Assembly: GCA_905215575.1 (NCBI GenBank)
Contig: CAJMQV010000027.1
Span: 1-16,963 of the forward strand
Direction of reading: 5' to 3'
Length of the DNA: 16,963 nucleotides
From: an uncultured bacterium
GTDB lineage: Bacteria; Bacteroidota; Bacteroidia; Bacteroidales; Bacteroidaceae
The notes under the pieces are model-generated. The model saw only the letters and a list, made by a program, of their open reading frames with translations. It was not told the origin of the DNA and did no database searches. The position numbers and the translations under genes are program-made. Of this stretch, positions 15,508 through 16,963 are shown one piece after another (the stretch's first letter is position 1; the number at the start of each line of letters is the position of its first letter).

Positions 15508-16170
15508 TTAATGCCAGTCCGGAATATCTTCTCCGGGAGCATAATAGTCTACCAAAGTCACATCAAACATGATCGTCGAATAGGCCGGAATCTTATCCTG
15601 GGCAGTTTCACCATATCCTAAAGTCTCAGGAATATAAATCATCCAGCGGTCACCGCAATGCATATACTGCAAAGCCGTACCAAAACCGGTGATTGTTCCC
15701 GACACTCCCAACAATTTCGGGAAAGCCAGATTCAGATCCAACGGTGGAACGAAGCTATAGTCAAATACATCCTGCACTATAGTGTCCTTGCCGTTTATCA
15801 CATCTTTTGTGGGCATCAGCATACCTCGATAATGCACACGAACGGTATCTGTCGACATCGGACAGCCTTTACCGGTTCCTGCATTCAGAACTTTTACACA
15901 GATCGAATCGGTCAGCTTGGCAGCACTGCCTGCCACTTTATAATAGCTCTGATACATTCGCCAGTCGCAGTTTTGCTCCCACTGGTCGCCATACTCAGCC
16001 TTCGCGGCAGCAATTGCGCGCCGGGCCGTATCCGCTACCTGCTCAAAATACACAACATTACGCTGTTTCCAACCTTCATACTTATTAAAAGTCGCATCGT
16101 TTTCCTCACAGGCAACCAATGCAAAAGCCGACAGAAACAGGCAACACAGATACCATACGCATTTTTTCAT
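15508..16170 (-). CDS. FKBP-type peptidyl-prolyl isomerase lipoprotein
   Basis: This 220-residue lipoprotein probably assists folding of exported proteins by cis-trans isomerisation of prolyl bonds. The signal peptide ends in a lipobox LVAC with C21 as the lipid-bearing cysteine; the next residues EEND are acidic, like the export signal that sends Bacteroidota lipoproteins to the outer leaflet. Residues ~105-212 are an FKBP domain: TVRVHYRGML, VFDYSF (usual form VFDSS), the segment LLGVSGTITGFGTALQYMHCGDRWMIYIPETLGYG (in two parts: VIxGW region altered to TITGF, and the conserved IPxxLGYG), and IPAYSTIMFDVTLVDY. The tryptophan of the active-site floor is replaced by phenylalanine, so catalytic strength is uncertain. 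It starts 21 nt after the glyS stop and shares its transcript. Confidence 0.9.
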   Translation of the reverse strand: MKKCVWYLCCLFLSAFALVACEENDATFNKYEGWKQRNVVYFEQVADTARRAIAAAKAEYGDQWEQNCDWRMYQSYYKVAGSAAKLTDSICVKVLNAGTGKGCPMSTDTVRVHYRGMLMPTKDVINGKDTIVQDVFDYSFVPPLDLNLAFPKLLGVSGTITGFGTALQYMHCGDRWMIYIPETLGYGETAQDKIPAYSTIMFDVTLVDYYAPGEDIPDWH

Positions 16171-16191
16171 CTCTTTATCGGGTTTTATGGA

Positions 16192-16963
16192 TTATAAAAT
16201 TTTCTTCAGCAATGAAGTGATGCTAACCTGATCTTCGATCAACGCACGCAATTCACTTACCGGAACACGTTTCTGCTCCATCGTATCACGATAACGCAGA
16301 GTAACGGTGTTATCCTTCAATGTATCATAGTCTACTGTTACGCAGAACGGAGTTCCCACAGCATCCTGACGACGGTAACGCTTACCGATTGAGTCTTTCT
16401 CGTCATACTTGCAGTTGAAGTGGAAACGAAGGTCGTTGATAATTTCGTGTGCCTTCTCTGGCAGACCGTCTTTCTTTACCAACGGCATAACAGCCAACTT
16501 CACCGGTGCCAAAGCTGCCGGCAACTTCAGAACGACACGAGTTTCGCCGTTCTCCAACTTCTCCTCCTGATAACTGTGGCTCATGATGGTCAGGAACATA
16601 CGATCCACACCAATAGAAGTTTCGATCACATACGGAGTATAGCTTTCGTTGGTTTCCGGATCAAAGTACTCGATCTTCTTTCCAGAGAACTTAGCGTGCT
16701 GGCTCAAATCGAAGTTTGTACGGCTGTGAATACCCTCTACCTCCTTGAATCCGAAAGGCATCTTGAACTCGATATCAGAAGCAGCATTTGCATAGTGTGC
16801 CAACTTCTCGTGATCGTGGAAACGATAGTTCTCCGCACCGAATCCCAAAGCCTGGTGCCAAGCCATACGGGTCTTCTTCCAAGTCTCGAACCAATCCAGT
16901 TCGGTTCCCGGCTTTACAAAGAACTGCATCTCCATCTGTTCGAACTCACGCATACGGAAAATA
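16192..16963 (-). CDS. glyS: Glycyl-tRNA synthetase (alpha2 type), C-terminal part; gene continues beyond the right edge
   Basis: The cytoplasmic enzyme charges tRNA-Gly with glycine. About 256 residues are visible, from the class II motif 2 region (FRMREFEQMEMQFFVKPG) through the glycine-specific segments (FNCKYDEKDSIGKRYRRQDAVGTPFCVTVD) to the C-terminus; SIGVDRMFLTIM is class II motif 3, and the anticodon-binding domain follows from about LPAALAPVKLAVMP. It is the homodimeric (eukaryote/archaeal-like) type used by Bacteroidota rather than the bacterial alpha2beta2 type. The frame is open to base 16963, so the N-terminal half lies outside the window; the methionine at 16953 is internal, not the start. 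Confidence 0.95.
   Translation of the reverse strand, partial: IFRMREFEQMEMQFFVKPGTELDWFETWKKTRMAWHQALGFGAENYRFHDHEKLAHYANAASDIEFKMPFGFKEVEGIHSRTNFDLSQHAKFSGKKIEYFDPETNESYTPYVIETSIGVDRMFLTIMSHSYQEEKLENGETRVVLKLPAALAPVKLAVMPLVKKDGLPEKAHEIINDLRFHFNCKYDEKDSIGKRYRRQDAVGTPFCVTVDYDTLKDNTVTLRYRDTMEQKRVPVSELRALIEDQVSITSLLKKIL

Overview
The window looks like a chromosomal segment of a Bacteroides-type gut bacterium (Bacteroidota, Bacteroides/Phocaeicola). The signs are a FecI-type ECF sigma factor next to a FecR protein with the C-terminal extension seen in this phylum, a TonB-dependent receptor with STN and carboxypeptidase-regulatory-like domains, -7 promoter elements close to TAnnTTTG, a lipoprotein with acidic residues after its lipid-bearing cysteine, and a three-gene biotin-dependent acyl-CoA carboxylase operon. 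This assignment is inferred from gene content, not from a marker comparison.

Layout. Bases 1-3970 hold a minus-strand operon read right to left: a CPA2-type cation/proton antiporter with a soluble C-terminal half, the tRNA t6A-modifying enzyme TcdA, the lipoprotein-release ATPase LolD, and the first ~121 residues of cysteine synthase. The cysteine synthase frame is lost near base 54, so an insertion or rearrangement (or an assembly junction) lies at the left edge. Divergent from this operon is asd (4093-5103, plus strand), closed by a strong terminator.

Bases 5188-11518 form the most interesting region. It has two paralogous outer-membrane beta-barrel genes (about 82% identical by hand count), then an ECF sigma factor, a FecR anti-sigma factor and a FecA-like TonB-dependent receptor, all plus strand. 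Each barrel gene is preceded, at almost the same distance (92 and 93 nt), by an ungapped 56-bp block with two conserved cores (AGGGGT, 15 nt, CGTTTT) and a variable middle. This is the expected form of an ECF promoter. No terminator is visible between the second barrel gene and the sigma gene, so the block before it could drive barrel-sigma-FecR-receptor as one self-activating operon. After the first barrel gene, at the matching distance, lies what looks like a decayed copy of the sigma gene start. This suggests the duplication originally included more than the barrel gene.

Bases 11598-15195 (minus strand) encode a complete acyl-CoA carboxylase as biotin carboxylase, biotin carrier and carboxyltransferase, with a candidate promoter upstream. 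Bases 15508-16963 (minus strand) hold an FKBP-type prolyl isomerase lipoprotein downstream of glycyl-tRNA synthetase, which runs off the right edge. No rRNA, tRNA, CRISPR array or recognisable transposase gene was seen.
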